From: Mesostigma viride
Lineage: Eukaryota; Streptophyta; Mesostigmatophyceae; Mesostigmatales; Mesostigmataceae
DNA: 64,000 nucleotides
Direction: 5' to 3'
Assembly: GCA_009746045.1 (NCBI GenBank)
Contig: RPFO01000333.1
Span: forward strand, 903,674-967,673
The notes under the pieces are model-generated. The model was not told the DNA's origin. It saw only the letters and a list, made by a program, of their open reading frames with translations, and ran no database searches. Positions 25,301-35,943 of the stretch are shown in pieces. The position numbers were made by a program, and so were the translations under genes. How positions within the stretch are numbered: position 1 is the stretch's first letter; each line of letters starts with the position of its first letter.

Positions 25301-25860
25301 AAAAAATGCAGGTGTTGGCGAGTTTTCGGCCCGCTTTCAGGGGTCCAACGGCCGTTGGGTGTCTAAAATGCATGTGTTAGCGTGTTTCCGGCCCGCTTTC
25401 AGGGGCCCAACGGCCGTTGGACGTCGAAAATGCATGTGTTGGCGTGTTTTCGGCCCGCTTTCAGGGGTCCAACGGCCGTTGGGTGTCGAAAATGCATGTA
25501 AAGGGCGTGTTTCAGGCCCACTTTCAGGGGTCCAACGGCCGTTGGGTGTAGAAAATGCATGTGTTGGCGTGTTTTCGGCCCGCTTTCAGGGGTCCAACGG
25601 CCGTTGGGTGTCGAAAATGCATGTGTTGGCGTGTTTCAGGCCCACTTTCAGGGGTCCAACGGCCGTTGGGTGTCGAAAATGCATGTGTTGGCGTGTTTTC
25701 GGCCCGCTTTCTGGGGTCCAACGGCCGTTGGGTGTCGAAAATGCATGTGTTGGCGTGTTTCAGGCCCACTTTCGGGGTCCAACGGCCGTTGGGTGTCGAA
25801 AATGCATGTGTTGGCGTGTTTCAGGCGTACTTTCAGGGGTCCAACGGCCGTTGGGACCTA
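25300..25860. repeat. 62-bp tandem array carrying CCAACGGCCGTTGG
   Basis: Nine units, with the palindrome starting at 25,345, 25,407, 25,469, 25,532, 25,594, 25,656, 25,718, 25,779 and 25,841. Each also has AAAATGCATGTGTTGGCGTGTTT. Two unit versions, TTTTCGGCCCGC and TTTCAGGCCCAC, alternate through units 3 to 8, giving a 124-bp dimer period. The last unit is changed to TTTCAGGCGTAC. The array ends about 70 bp before the first exon of the transposase-like gene. Confidence 0.95.
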
Positions 25861-25924
25861 CAAATTGGGTAATTGTTGGAAAGCAATAATTTGATAAAAA
25901 GTCAAAACTTCGTCTGGATTCTGT

Positions 25925-27089
25925 ATGCGCGCGGATGCAGGTGAAGCGCACAACAAAGACCTAAGTCTCAAGTACGTCGAGATCAAGGGCAACCAACTTG
26001 CCCTCGACATGGCCAGCGCAATGGAATACTTGCTGAAGGACAACAATCACAAGACTGAAAACACGAAAACTGCAGTAGGCTTGAGGGCGCTTGAGCGGCT
26101 GCCAGGTGCGGTTGTGAAGGTTATGGGGAAACAGTACCGCCCTGCGCTGAAAAGAAAGGCGTCGGAGTCCTTCGCTCAGGAGGTTGTCGCTAATATCGTG
26201 CAAGGTTTCCAGGAATTGGGCAAGTCGGATGAGCACAGGAACGCGAAGTGCGCTGTGCTGTCAATGTGCTTGGGAAAGGACGGCATGAACAATCAAGGGC
26301 ATTGCACTCTCGCGCGGCTGCTTCACGTCACGCCCAAGGATATCCAGACCGCAAGGGGAATGAGGATGGGGGGCGACCTTCCCGCCCTGAAGGCGCCCCC
26401 TCGTGCTTTACGGTCGGACAAGTTTCCGGAGGAGGTCAAAGACATCGTCGGGAGTTACTGGTTGTCAGACCTAAACACGAGGGCGTCTCCCAACCATAAG
26501 GACGTGGTCAATGAGTTCGAAAGGAAGGGAAACGCCAGGATCCTCATTTCCTCCCAGGGCGGAAGGTACTATTTGGACTCGCTTGAAACGATTTACAAGC
26601 GGTTCTGTTCTGACGCGTCGCCGTACAAGGGAGGTATCGTGACGACTGCGGACGGGACAAGGTACAAGGTGGGGTACACGAAGTTCGTGGAGTTCATGCC
26701 CAAGTGCGTAAAGGGCGTGTGGAAGGACCGGGACTTGTGCGCATGCGAAAAGCACGTCGTCTTCGAGTCTCTGCTCTCTGCCTTCACCAAAGGCGTCAAG
26801 GAGTTGAAGAGCACGCTGGAGATCGAGGAGAGGGAGGGTATCCCTTCCGTGCCTGACAATGCCCATGATTTCGTTCGACGTTTCACCTGCCACAGGGCTG
26901 AGAGGGGGGAGGGGGGCAAGGAGGGGGAGGACGGGCGGCCCGTTCGTTAACGTCCCAATGAACTGCTTGGAAGGGACCTGCAACGAGTGTGGGATTTCCG
27001 AGTTCATCGTGACGGACCAGATGAAGGGGTGGACAAAGAAGTACACGTGGTTCGACTTCGTAAAGGAGGGCACAGCGCCCCGTGGGACG
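25925..27089 (+). CDS. Exon 1 of transposase-like gene, with one frame change
   Basis: The first frame is open from 25,925 to about 26,940. After the G-rich stretch (AGAGGGGGGAGGGGGG) the matching downstream sequence (VNVPMNCLEGTCNECG...) lies in another frame and runs to a GTAAGC donor at 27,090. The ATG at 25,925 is the first in frame, but TATGCGCGCGGATGCAG just before GTGAAG could also be a splice acceptor, so the true start may lie upstream. The region holds LCACEKH and the C..NC...C..C cluster. Confidence 0.65.
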
Positions 27090-27227
27090 GTAAGCATGTA
27101 TATTTGCATCGTTGAATATATATATGTAGACTTTCATACTTCCAACGGCCGTTGGCGTTGGGAAATTCCCAGCTGCTGACTTCCATTCTTCGGTCAATCC
27201 ATGGTGCGCGGGTGTGTTGTGTTGCAG
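27090..27227 (+). other. Intron 1 (138 bp)
   Basis: Donor G/GTAAGC, acceptor GTGTTGCAG/GAG. The flanking codons join in phase 0 (ACG / GAG). It contains one CCAACGGCCGTTGG at about 27,143. Confidence 0.75.
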
Positions 27228-27444
27228 GAGGAGGATGTGGCGCCGCAAATGAACCTGCAGCAAAAACTCATCAAGTCAACCCTCTCGGAGCTCCATGAAC
27301 TCATTACGGCGCGCTTCCCGGAATTCGCCATTCACGTCCATACATGGGCCTGGCAGCACCACGCTTACAAGGAGTGCATTGACGTGATGCCGCTGGGAAC
27401 GGTGGTGGTCCTGATGGACTACTCGGAGAACTATTCGGACCACC
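27228..27444 (+). CDS. Exon 2, 5' part, up to the retroelement insertion
   Basis: Starts EEDVAPQMNLQQ and ends in the MDYSENY motif, the likely first catalytic acid of an RNase H fold. The frame is cut at the CCACC target duplication (27,440-27,444). Confidence 0.75.
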
Positions 27445-27917
27445 AGTTAGTCTCCATGCTTTGCTGTAGACTAAGTCTCAAAGGCATTGTGAATACAACG
27501 TATGAATAAGCCTTGTAAACCTACGTTGGTATGTGAATATAAATACCACGTGGGCTATGCAGATAGGAATGCTAGTCGAGTCGCATACGTTTCCCTAGAT
27601 AGGTACTTTGGGTACTGAGGTATGTGACAGATGTCAGTACCCAGTATACGTAGTGTCCTGTCATTGGACGGTACTAGAGTATCCTAGATAGGGACCGTAC
27701 TGCAGCGTGCATTGATCTGTGATCGCACGATGCAGCGACTAGACAGCTACCTGTCATCGTGCGGCCTCGGGCCAACGGTCTGCACCCAACGGTCACTGGC
27801 GGCGCAGCCGGTGAGAGGAACGTTGATAAAGGGTAAACCTATTTTCTAATGAACCAAGCAATTCATTGCTCACAGCCTTCAGTGTTCTCAAGCAATATAT
27901 CCCACCGCATTCTAACT
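27445..27917 (-). repeat. 3' LTR of the deleted copia-like element
   Basis: 473 bp, AGTTAG...CTAACT. As the element reads on the minus strand, this is its downstream LTR. It contains no palindrome copy, only the partial matches CCAACGGTCTG and CCAACGGTCAC. Confidence 0.92.
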
Positions 27918-27998
27918 TGAATTTTATGGCGCCCAGCAGCTATCGCTGTGGTATGGGGGTGTGGTGGTTGTGTACTGTGCTAATGGCCAGTCATTTAT

Positions 27999-28268
27999 TC
28001 AAACACTGACTCTGATATCATAGGGGTTCATGTTCTGGAAGAGGAGCTGGTACTGTTGGCCAGCAGCATCCCGCAGCTTCGTGAGAGCGTCTGCTGGGTT
28101 GTCCTCATCATCCACATGAGTCCAGCTGGAAAAATAGGTGGCCTCCTGTTTGAGGATCACCCAATCCAAGTCAGTGTGGACAGCAGCAGAGACAGATTTC
28201 TTGGTTAGAAAGCTGATCACAGATTGGCTGTCAGTATAGAGATGTGAGATGACACTGCACGTGCACAA
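27999..28268 (-). pseudogene. RNase H C-terminal remnant of copia-like pol
   Basis: An 89-codon frame contains LYTDSQSVISFL and EDNPADALTKL. These align with VYCDNKPVVSFI and HSNPADAMTKL in the pol of the complete element at 38,273-42,202, and match the end of Ty1/copia RNase H domains. It is the only coding remnant in this element. Confidence 0.85.
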
Positions 28269-28469
28269 ACCTCAGCAAAACTGGCCCAACCAGCCAGCTG
28301 TGTACACCTTATTTAATGTGCAATATAACACCTGGCCAGAACAGCCAGCTGTAACCAACCTGGCTCAACCAGCCATGTCTCTTTTGTACCCCTAATCAAC
28401 TTAAAAACAATAACAATAATGTTGGGGGTGCAGACCTGCATTAAGAAATAAATAATAAAACAATACTGG

Positions 28470-28942
28470 AGTTAGTCTCCATGCTTTGCTGTAGACTAAG
28501 TCTCAAAGGCATTGTGAATACAACGTATGAATAAGCCTTGTAAACCTACGTTGGTATGTGAATATAAATACCACGTGGGCTATGCAGATAGGAATGCTAG
28601 TCGAGTCGCATACGTTTCCCTAGATAGGTACTTTGGGTACTGAGGTATGTGACAGATGTCAGTACCCAGTATACGTAGTGTCCTGTCATTGGACGGTACT
28701 AGAGTATCCTAGATAGGGACCGTACTGCAGCGTGCATTGATCTGTGATCGCACGATGCAGCGACTAGACAGCTACCTGTCATCGTGCGGCCTCGGGCCAA
28801 CGGTCTGCACCCAACGGTCACTGGCGGCGCAGCCGGTGAGAGGAACGTTGATAAAGGGTAAACCTATTTTCTAATGAACCAAGCAATTCATTGCTCACAG
28901 CCTTCAGTGTTCTCAAGCAATATATCCCACCGCATTCTAACT
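28470..28942 (-). repeat. 5' LTR of the deleted copia-like element
   Basis: 473 bp with the same ends and sequence as 27,445-27,917. The interior begins CCAGTATTGTTTTATT on the minus strand; I see no standard tRNA primer-binding site beside it. Confidence 0.92.
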
Positions 28943-29486
28943 CCACCTGCAGAAACAGTTGCAGGCGCAGTACTGGTACCCAAGTAGTTACGTCCTGATG
29001 CCGGTGATCGTGATGTACCGTGATCCCGTATCGCTGGAAATCAAAAGGGTGAAGCACGATTACATGGGGAAGGACGTACCGAGGAATGCCCAGACCCTGG
29101 AGTTCGTGATGAAGAATACCCTTAAGGTGCTGAGGGAGGAGGGGGTGGAGGTGAGGAACTGGATCAGTTGGTCCGACAACTGTAAGGAGCAGTTCCAATC
29201 CCGGTATGTGGTGGCGATGGCTGCGGACCTGCTCGAGGCCGACCCCGACTTGGACACATTGGAGTGGAACTACTCATGTGCAGGACATGGGAAGGGGGAG
29301 TCGGACGGGGAGGGGGGGACGGTGAAAAGCATCCTCAAAAGAGCGCAGATGCAGGAGGACAATCGGAACCTGAATACGGTGGAGGCACTGGTGGCCTACC
29401 TGAACCGGGATTGGAGAACCGGCAAAGACTCGAGTCGACCATCGGCACAATCGGACGTGGTTCGACGGGCATTTCTTCTCGATAAC
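28943..29486 (+). CDS. Exon 2, 3' part, of transposase-like gene
   Basis: If the element and one CCACC copy are ignored, the frame continues without loss from the 5' part. This part holds WSDNCKEQF and GHGKG..DG.GG.VK, the likely second and third acidic motifs, and ends AFLLDN before a GTAAGT donor at 29,487. Confidence 0.75.
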
Positions 29487-29786
29487 GTAAGTAAAGACAG
29501 TTGCTTTCTGGTGGTCAAGTGCAGTTCTATAATTTGTCTCTGGTTACACTTTACAGAGGACAGCTTCCTTGATGCAGTTTGAAGTTTCATAAGGCCAACG
29601 GCCGTTGGAGCTGGAAAATCATATAATTGTTGAGTGCCAACGGCCGTTGGAGTTGAGAAATGTACTTATAAAGTTTCCAAGGGCCAACGGCCGTTGGAGT
29701 TTGGAAATCTTATAATTGTTGAGTGCCAACGGCCGTTGGAGTTGGGAAATGTGCTGTGATGTTGTTTCATGGATTTACAATTGCAG
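29487..29786 (+). other. Intron 2 (300 bp) with four palindrome repeats
   Basis: Donor GTAAGT, acceptor ACAATTGCAG, phase 0. Four units of about 45 bp (starting near 29,594, 29,638, 29,684 and 29,726) each contain CCAACGGCCGTTGG, followed by GAG and a GAAAT-like string. Confidence 0.75.
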
Positions 29787-30457
29787 ATTCCCACGTCCGG
29801 TAAGGAGCGAGGCCCGATCCGAGATATCTCCACGGCACACCAGTGGCGACTGGACAAAAAGGGCGAGCAGGTCGAGGTGGTTCAGCTCAGGCGTTTTTCA
29901 TGCTTCGGTTGTGCGGAGTGCCGAGAGGGCAAGTGGAGGACATGCCCAAAGGATTGGAGCAGCTCGTCGTGGACTGTAAAACTCCAGGCGAGTAAGTCGC
30001 GGAACCCCACGCGATATCCGGGAACCCGCCTGAACCACCTTCAAACGGCAAGAAACGAGTTGGGGCGTGGTTTGCAGGAGGGGGAGGCCGTCGCAGTCGC
30101 ATCTGAGAGGGGGCCGACAAGGACCATGTGCCCGACCACCCGTACTGGTTGGCGAAAGTTGTTCGAGTCGCCCACCAACTCGACAAGGATGAGTGTTTAA
30201 ACAAACATACCGGGGGGGGGGGCGAGGTTTTTAAGAAAGGCAACTGGGTAATGTACGTAAAATACTTCGAGAGGTGCTCCTCCTCCGGATCGGACGCCCG
30301 ACGCTTCTTCTGGAACCCAGACGACCGAGAACCCTTAACTGCAATCGTGTGCTACCTGAGCGTCGCAAAGGTCACGAAGGGCAAGTGGGAAGGACATCCG
30401 GACAACACGCGACAGGGCTGGTTCACAATTGCGAAGAAGGTGGACGCCGAAATTACG
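29787..30457 (+). CDS. Exon 3 of transposase-like gene, with one frame change
   Basis: Opens IPTSGKERGPIRD and continues through CFGCAECREGKWRTC to about 30,105. After AGAGGGGGCC the plausible frame shifts to one reading DHPYWLAKVV...GNWVMYVKYF...RRFFWNPDD, ending AEIT at a GTACGT donor (30,458). That segment has the look of a small chromatin-reader-like or BAH-like fold, a weak impression. No further exon was found. Confidence 0.55.
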
Positions 30458-31525
30458 GTACGTCATTCCAAACATAACTGTGTAAAATTGGTGTTTGTAT
30501 GTCCCCACAACACCTTGAAATGGCCTTTTTTTTACATAAATTCTGGCCCATGGCAAGTTTATGGTTGGATTAACCTAGGATTGGATCCCACGACTCCCCG
30601 GGATGTGTCTGGCTAGTGGTGGAGTAGTTGAGTCAAAATGTTAAGTTTACGTGGTATTCCCTGCTTAAGTTAACTCCAGATCCAAGGCCAAAACTGGCCA
30701 CCTAAACCACTTGCACTTGCATAGCAACAATAATTGATATCAGATTATGCTGTAACTTTGCAAGGGTGACGAATACGAGTTGTTCTGACCTTGTACAAAG
30801 TTCTAGGGCATTCGGAGCCCTATTTAGTGACAAATGCTAGCAAAATAGTGCTAGCATTTGTCGTAAATGGCAATTTTTAATTAATATTAAATCCAAATAA
30901 TGTCAGAATGACACCCAAACCTATTGTCATCATGCCAACACCTGACACAGGGTCCCCACAATTCATGTGCAAAAATTCAGATCATACGGAGCCCAAAATG
31001 GTGACATTTGCCTGCATTTGTCACCATTTTGGCTCTTTTTTATCACAATTTTAACAACACTAACCACCAAGACACTCCCCAAGCTAGGGCACATCATGTT
31101 AATTCTTTGCAGGCAACTCAAGAATGACTAGTACAAACAGCGTGCAAAACCTTGGGGCATGTGAATGCCTGAGTGGTGACCATAGCTAGCAGAATGTATA
31201 ATGTAAGGTAGACATTGCCAGTATGCCACATTGCTGTGATGCGCAGTGCACGTCCATATATACCCCATAACACCATACCTTTAAACTACTTGGCACATTG
31301 CAAAATGGGAAGGAAAGGTGGACAATACATGCCACGTCACTAGAACACAGCCATTTGGTTGCTACCAACACGCACCATGCGTGATATATACGTGTAATAC
31401 ATGTCAAGAACATGCCGAGCGAACATCAAGGTGAAGTGACACCCAGCCGCTGGCACATGTCACCTGGCATCCACGTATGCTCACGTGATATGGTATTGGC
31501 ATATCCCATGTCTCCATCTCTTGTG
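30458..31525. repeat. Gene-free stretch with two long hairpins
   Basis: A hairpin with 14-bp arms lies at 30,829-30,842 / 30,849-30,862 (GACAAATGCTAGCA, 6-nt loop). A second lies at 30,993-31,006 / 31,019-31,032 (CCAAAATGGTGACA arms, 12-nt loop; the match extends about 3 more bp with a one-base bulge). No gene is supported. Confidence 0.7.
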
Positions 31526-32760
31526 CTTTGTGGGCACCGAGCCACCCATGCAGTAACCCACCCATGCAGCCACCTGGTCACCCACCCAATGAACTGCTTA
31601 CACTCTTGCGCGCCCGTGCACCCAGCCACCCACACGTCCACCCACCTAGTGACCAAAGCCAGCCAGCCAGCCGTGCACGTGCTAACCCACCTTATTATAT
31701 AACCACGCATGCACCTAGGCACCCAACCAGCTTAACCAACCCACTTGGACATTCACCCACCCAGCAAGGCACCTGCGCTTGCAACCCACACACCTATAAT
31801 AGGTAATAAGGAAGCACTCACCCATCCAATGAGCCAACCACCCAACCACCCAACCACCTAAACACCCAGCCAGCATGCCCCATATGCACCATCCGGCCAC
31901 CCACCCTTGACCCACCCACCCACCCACCCACTCAACCACTCAGTGCCCCCCCACCCTTACACCCACTGACCCACCCACACATGCACTTTCTCAGCCAGCC
32001 ACCCCCACCTCACCCCCAACCTGCACAGCCCTTCACCAGCGATATCAGGTGAGTCGGTCCCAACCATAAACCCACCCACGCATCCATATCTGTGCGCCCA
32101 CCCGCCCATCTACCCGTCCCTCCGCCCACCGACCCACACCTAGTCATCTACACATCCACCAGCCACCAACCACCAATGGCCCATCCACCAACCCACCCAC
32201 CCACACGCATCCCTAACCACCCAACCACTAACCCACCATCCTCAAACCCATGCAATTGTTTCACTCACACATCTAACTACCCACCCACTTAGGAGTCTCC
32301 AAAGCCTATCATCACGCAGACACCTGGCCATCTGCCTACAACCGATCACCCTAACACTCGTCTACCCATCATGACCAGCCACCCATCCACCCACCCTCTC
32401 CACCTGCCTGTGCTCCCAGCTACTCGGCCAGCCATTTACCAAGGCATCCACCTTTCAGCCAGCCACCTGCCATTGAACCCACCCATGTCTAGGAATCCCT
32501 TGAAGCATCTACAGCCTAAGCCTCCCACCCAAGACTTCCAGGGCACCTGAACAACCAACCAACCAATCAACCAGCTACACAACTACCTAACCACCTAACC
32601 ACTCAACAACCCGATCACCAAACCACCTAACCACCCAACACCCAAACCAGCCAGGCATGTGCCCGCCCATTTGCCCTCGCACGCCCGCACCATCAGGTCC
32701 CTCCATACACGCCCCGTTCACCTAGCCAGCCACCTGCCCAACTCACGCATGAAGTCAACG
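31526..32760. repeat. Degenerate CCA-rich simple sequence
   Basis: Long runs of CCACCCA, CCAACCA and CCAGCCA four-base steps on the plus strand. Frames read P/H/T-rich on one strand and W/G/V-rich on the other, with no coding signal. Confidence 0.85.
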
Positions 32761-34210
32761 TTAGCCATGCATGGCCTCACGTTGCATCACTTGCATTGCA
32801 TGGGTAGTTTGCATGAGGCAGCTTCCATCTCGTTGTCAGCAACTGAAAAGGCTCTTTCTTTACTTTAATGAATGAGCAACAACGTTGGAAACGTTATCCT
32901 ATCCCTCTTTAAAACAGTCTTTAAATCAGAAAGACGAGGGCAAATATCTGGACAAGGTGGCAATAACCACTGCAAAATGCACTTGAGAACGTCTTATTAA
33001 TCCAGCTCTCTACCCTTTGAGAAGCTGCCTTGCGTTAGCAGCGATCCTGGGCCCTCTAGCTCGCTCACCTCGCTCTGCGCTTCTTTATGGCTGCCGGGAG
33101 ATGCGAAGCTTGAACCCAGCGTGTCGTGGCGAGGTCCTCTGCCCGGCCCATCACACCTCGAAACCGCATGCCGACTAATTAAAAACGATGCCCCCTTTGC
33201 CTTTTGTATCGGGCGTCAAAAGAACGATAAACTCGCTTGGAAAACACTGTCGCAAAGAGCTTTCTACAGGCATTATAAGCAATTTTCGCAGTTTTTACCG
33301 CACTTATTGCACAGCCGGGAGACCATTAGGGACCTTTGCGCGGAATCTCGTGCACGCCATATGTCCTGCTGGCTTATTGCCGCAGGCTGGCAGTATAGGA
33401 AGGTCGGGCATAGCCTAAAGAGGTAATTATCTGACGATAAAGATATGCATTGCATGACGCAAGAAACAGACGGATTTCGCACCCCCCAGTTTATTCACGC
33501 AAATGCCGGAAAATTAAAAGCGAAACTCAAAAAACGAAAACACTAACCTCTTCGGGAATATTATAACGAACAAGCTGAGCTATCGTGCCGGGTTTTTCGT
33601 TTCCTCCCGTATCCAGGACCGTGAGACACGTACCACCGAGAAATCTGGATTTCGCGAAAAGAATTGTGCGCTGCAAAAAAAATATTTGTCCCGCTCAATG
33701 CCCTCGTCGCAATCACAGCGCATATCATTCCAAACTTATTCCATGGATTAATCGTGATGTAAGCTTCGTTTTGACACCTCAGGCGGCTGAAATGACGCAG
33801 GTTTCAGAACGCTAGCTGATGCTCGACCGCCATGGGTGTTTTCGTCGTTTTCGTCTCTCGCGGCGCGGGAAAAATCTAGATCTCGGACGAAATCCGGACA
33901 ATAATTTATGTCAAAATTTGGCGGGTTCGCGGTGTTGTGCCATGTGTTTTTTTGTCGACGTTCGTTCACCTTACTACTACATTACATACGGGGCAATGGC
34001 AGCCTATACTTTAGCTTGGCTGAATGGCGCAGTTCGCATATCTTAATTTCTCAAAGCCAACGGCCGTTGGACTTACGAAACTGGACAAGTGCCAAGTGCG
34101 GATTGGGTACTATTATTGTTGAGGATGACCAGTTGTGTTTATAAATTTTTGCATGGTGGCGGATGACTTGGCGTGTTGTTGCATTTTTACATACGGGTGT
34201 ATGGTAGGCC
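32761..34210. other. No gene seen; one isolated palindrome repeat
   Basis: Short frames only. One CCAACGGCCGTTGG lies at about 34,059, followed by ACTTACGAAACTGG, resembling the intron copies. Confidence 0.5.
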
Positions 34211-35917
34211 TTAACCCCTAAATGGGCAGAAATACTGCCGATGCATCGGCTGTAACTTCACAATTTTGCAAACCAGATGCCATCCAACCCACCCATATCC
34301 AATGGCTGTCCTTGGGGGCCAAGCATGTCCATGAGTTGCCCTTCGGGTTGGTATATCACAACCTTACATATATGCAGGGTAGGCCATGTATAACTGCCGT
34401 CAAAGTCAGGGGGGTCAAGACGAGCGTTTTCATTTTTGGTAGAATGTGCATTTTGAATTATGTTGTAAGAGCTAGGCACCTACCACTTCAGGGATGATAA
34501 ACAATTAGTTGCTGAACAGTTTGAGCCATTGGGGTCATCATTTGGGTGGGTATACCAGCAGTTACACCCAGTACAGCCCATAGGGGTACCGTTGGTAAAA
34601 AGCAACCAAGGGGGTAGGAGTGGGCATACTACCTACTAATACCTACTAATGTGGCCCCCAACCATGCCACACAATACATTTCCCTTCCACAATGATGGGG
34701 AAACATAACTGCATCATCACACTGCCCTTACATGGCACCTATGTGCAGGTGCCACCTTGTCCATGCACGTAGGTAACGTGGTACGGATACCCTACGCAAG
34801 GCATGCATTCTAGGAGGCAGCCACCAACAAACTAGTGATTTTAAGCCTATTTCAGCTTGCCCTAGCAAGGATAAACTAGGCCTAAGCTGCTATAGCTTGC
34901 CAGGTGATGGCCAGCACACCTGGTGGCACATGCTGACAATGGGAAGCTTCTACTCACCGGTTACATGCTTGATGATGCCACAGAGACCAGCCAACTGCCT
35001 CACACTCATGCAATATGTGTGTGGGAAATGTATAACAAACATATATGGAGGTATTCAAACCCATACAGCCTCTAAAACTTATCACCATCACCCTGTGGCA
35101 GGTCAACTGACTGATGGAAGCATCTAAGAAGGGTGTTTTAGAAAGGGGCCAGGCCAGGGTCAAGAAAGAGCATGAATAATGCAAAAAGAATGTGCTACAC
35201 AAGCTAGAACGTATATATAAACGTCAAACATCGATAGGAAAACGATGATTAAGCTTTACCAGGCATGGATGGCGTTACCTTGGCCCAGGCGGTGGCCGCA
35301 AAATGGCGCATTTCGGCACACCAAAGTTGTGCAGCATGGTCGCTGGATTCGGCGATTTCTGGCCACCCTTGCACGTTTACGACTACTATGTATCATAAAA
35401 AGTACAAAGAAACCAATATATCCTTTAAAATACGCCGGAAAGGTATTGCTGTCAACGTTTCTATCGTCCGGCCTGATCGCAGTTTTTTCCAGCAAGAACG
35501 CTGCCGACACCTATCAAATGGCATTCCCGCGAACCAAAAATTGGCCTGTATCATCTTTAGGACGTATAAAATCAATTTCCTGAGTTTAGTCAGAAAATTC
35601 GAACGAAAACGTAAATGCCATGCGTGGGCGCAAGCCGCCATGGCCAGGTCGTCGTTTTCCGGAATGCACGTTGTACGCGAAAAAGTACCCTGACCCCTTG
35701 TACTTTGACCGACCAGAACACCTCTATAACTTTGTCAGAAGTATGCAAACCCTAGTACCATGCTGTGAGGAAAATTATAAACTTTCGATCTTCTCAGCTA
35801 AACGTTTCCTAATTCTCAATAGTTTTCGCGGCATTTGGTCCCCCGAGAAGGGGCCGACGTGTCGGCTGTAACTCAGTTTTAGGCGGAAAATCGGCAGCCA
35901 GACCATTTAGGGGTTAA
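34211..35917. mobile_element. TTAA-flanked candidate DNA transposon (non-autonomous)
   Basis: TTAA (34,211-34,214) is followed by CCCCTAAATGG; the inverted match CCATTTAGGGG (35,903-35,913) is followed by TTAA (35,914-35,917). TTAA duplication with CCC-starting ends is the pattern of piggyBac-type elements. GCCGA-N4-TCGGCTGTAACT occurs near both ends in the same orientation (34,238 and about 35,854). No transposase-like frame was recognised inside. The inverted repeat is only 11 bp, so chance cannot be excluded. Confidence 0.45.
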
Positions 35918-35943
35918 ACCCTAAACCCCTACACTCCTAAACC

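Larger units (their letters stand above)
27445..28942 (-). mobile_element. Copia-like LTR element, internally deleted, antisense in the gene
   Basis: Two 473-bp LTRs, identical as far as I can read, bracket a 552-bp interior. Flanks are CCACC (27,440-27,444) and CCACC (28,943-28,947), a 5-bp target duplication. LTR ends are AGTTAG...CTAACT. The interior retains only the C-terminal end of an RNase H domain on the minus strand; gag, integrase and reverse transcriptase are gone. It needs enzymes from another element. Identical LTRs argue for recent insertion. Confidence 0.93.
25925..30457 (+). pseudogene. Multi-exon DDE/RNase H-fold transposase-like gene, interrupted
   Basis: Four coding blocks on one strand join through two GT-AG introns and across one retroelement insertion. 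The conceptual product is a large protein: an N-terminal region with a helix-turn-helix-like stretch (TLARLLHVTPKD), a cysteine-rich segment (LCACEKH, then NCLEGTCNECG), and an RNase H-like core. Core motifs are MDYSENY, WSDNCKEQF and GHGKG..DG.GG.VK, and a cysteine cluster (CFGCAEC..GKWRTC) follows. From memory, proteins with this motif set are found scattered in many eukaryotes and behave like transposon proteins; I cannot assign a superfamily. The assignment of catalytic acids to the DYSENY, SDNC and ESDGEGG motifs is inferred. Breaks: frame changes in G-runs near 26,900-26,935 and 30,105-30,115, plus the copia-like insertion at 27,445. It could still be a gene with assembly errors in poly-G. 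Confidence 0.7.

Noticed and set aside
25524-25894. Frames reading FRGPTAVG or GVQRPLGVENA through the 62-bp array
   Set aside because: They are read through tandem repeats in all three frames, with no start context or domain.
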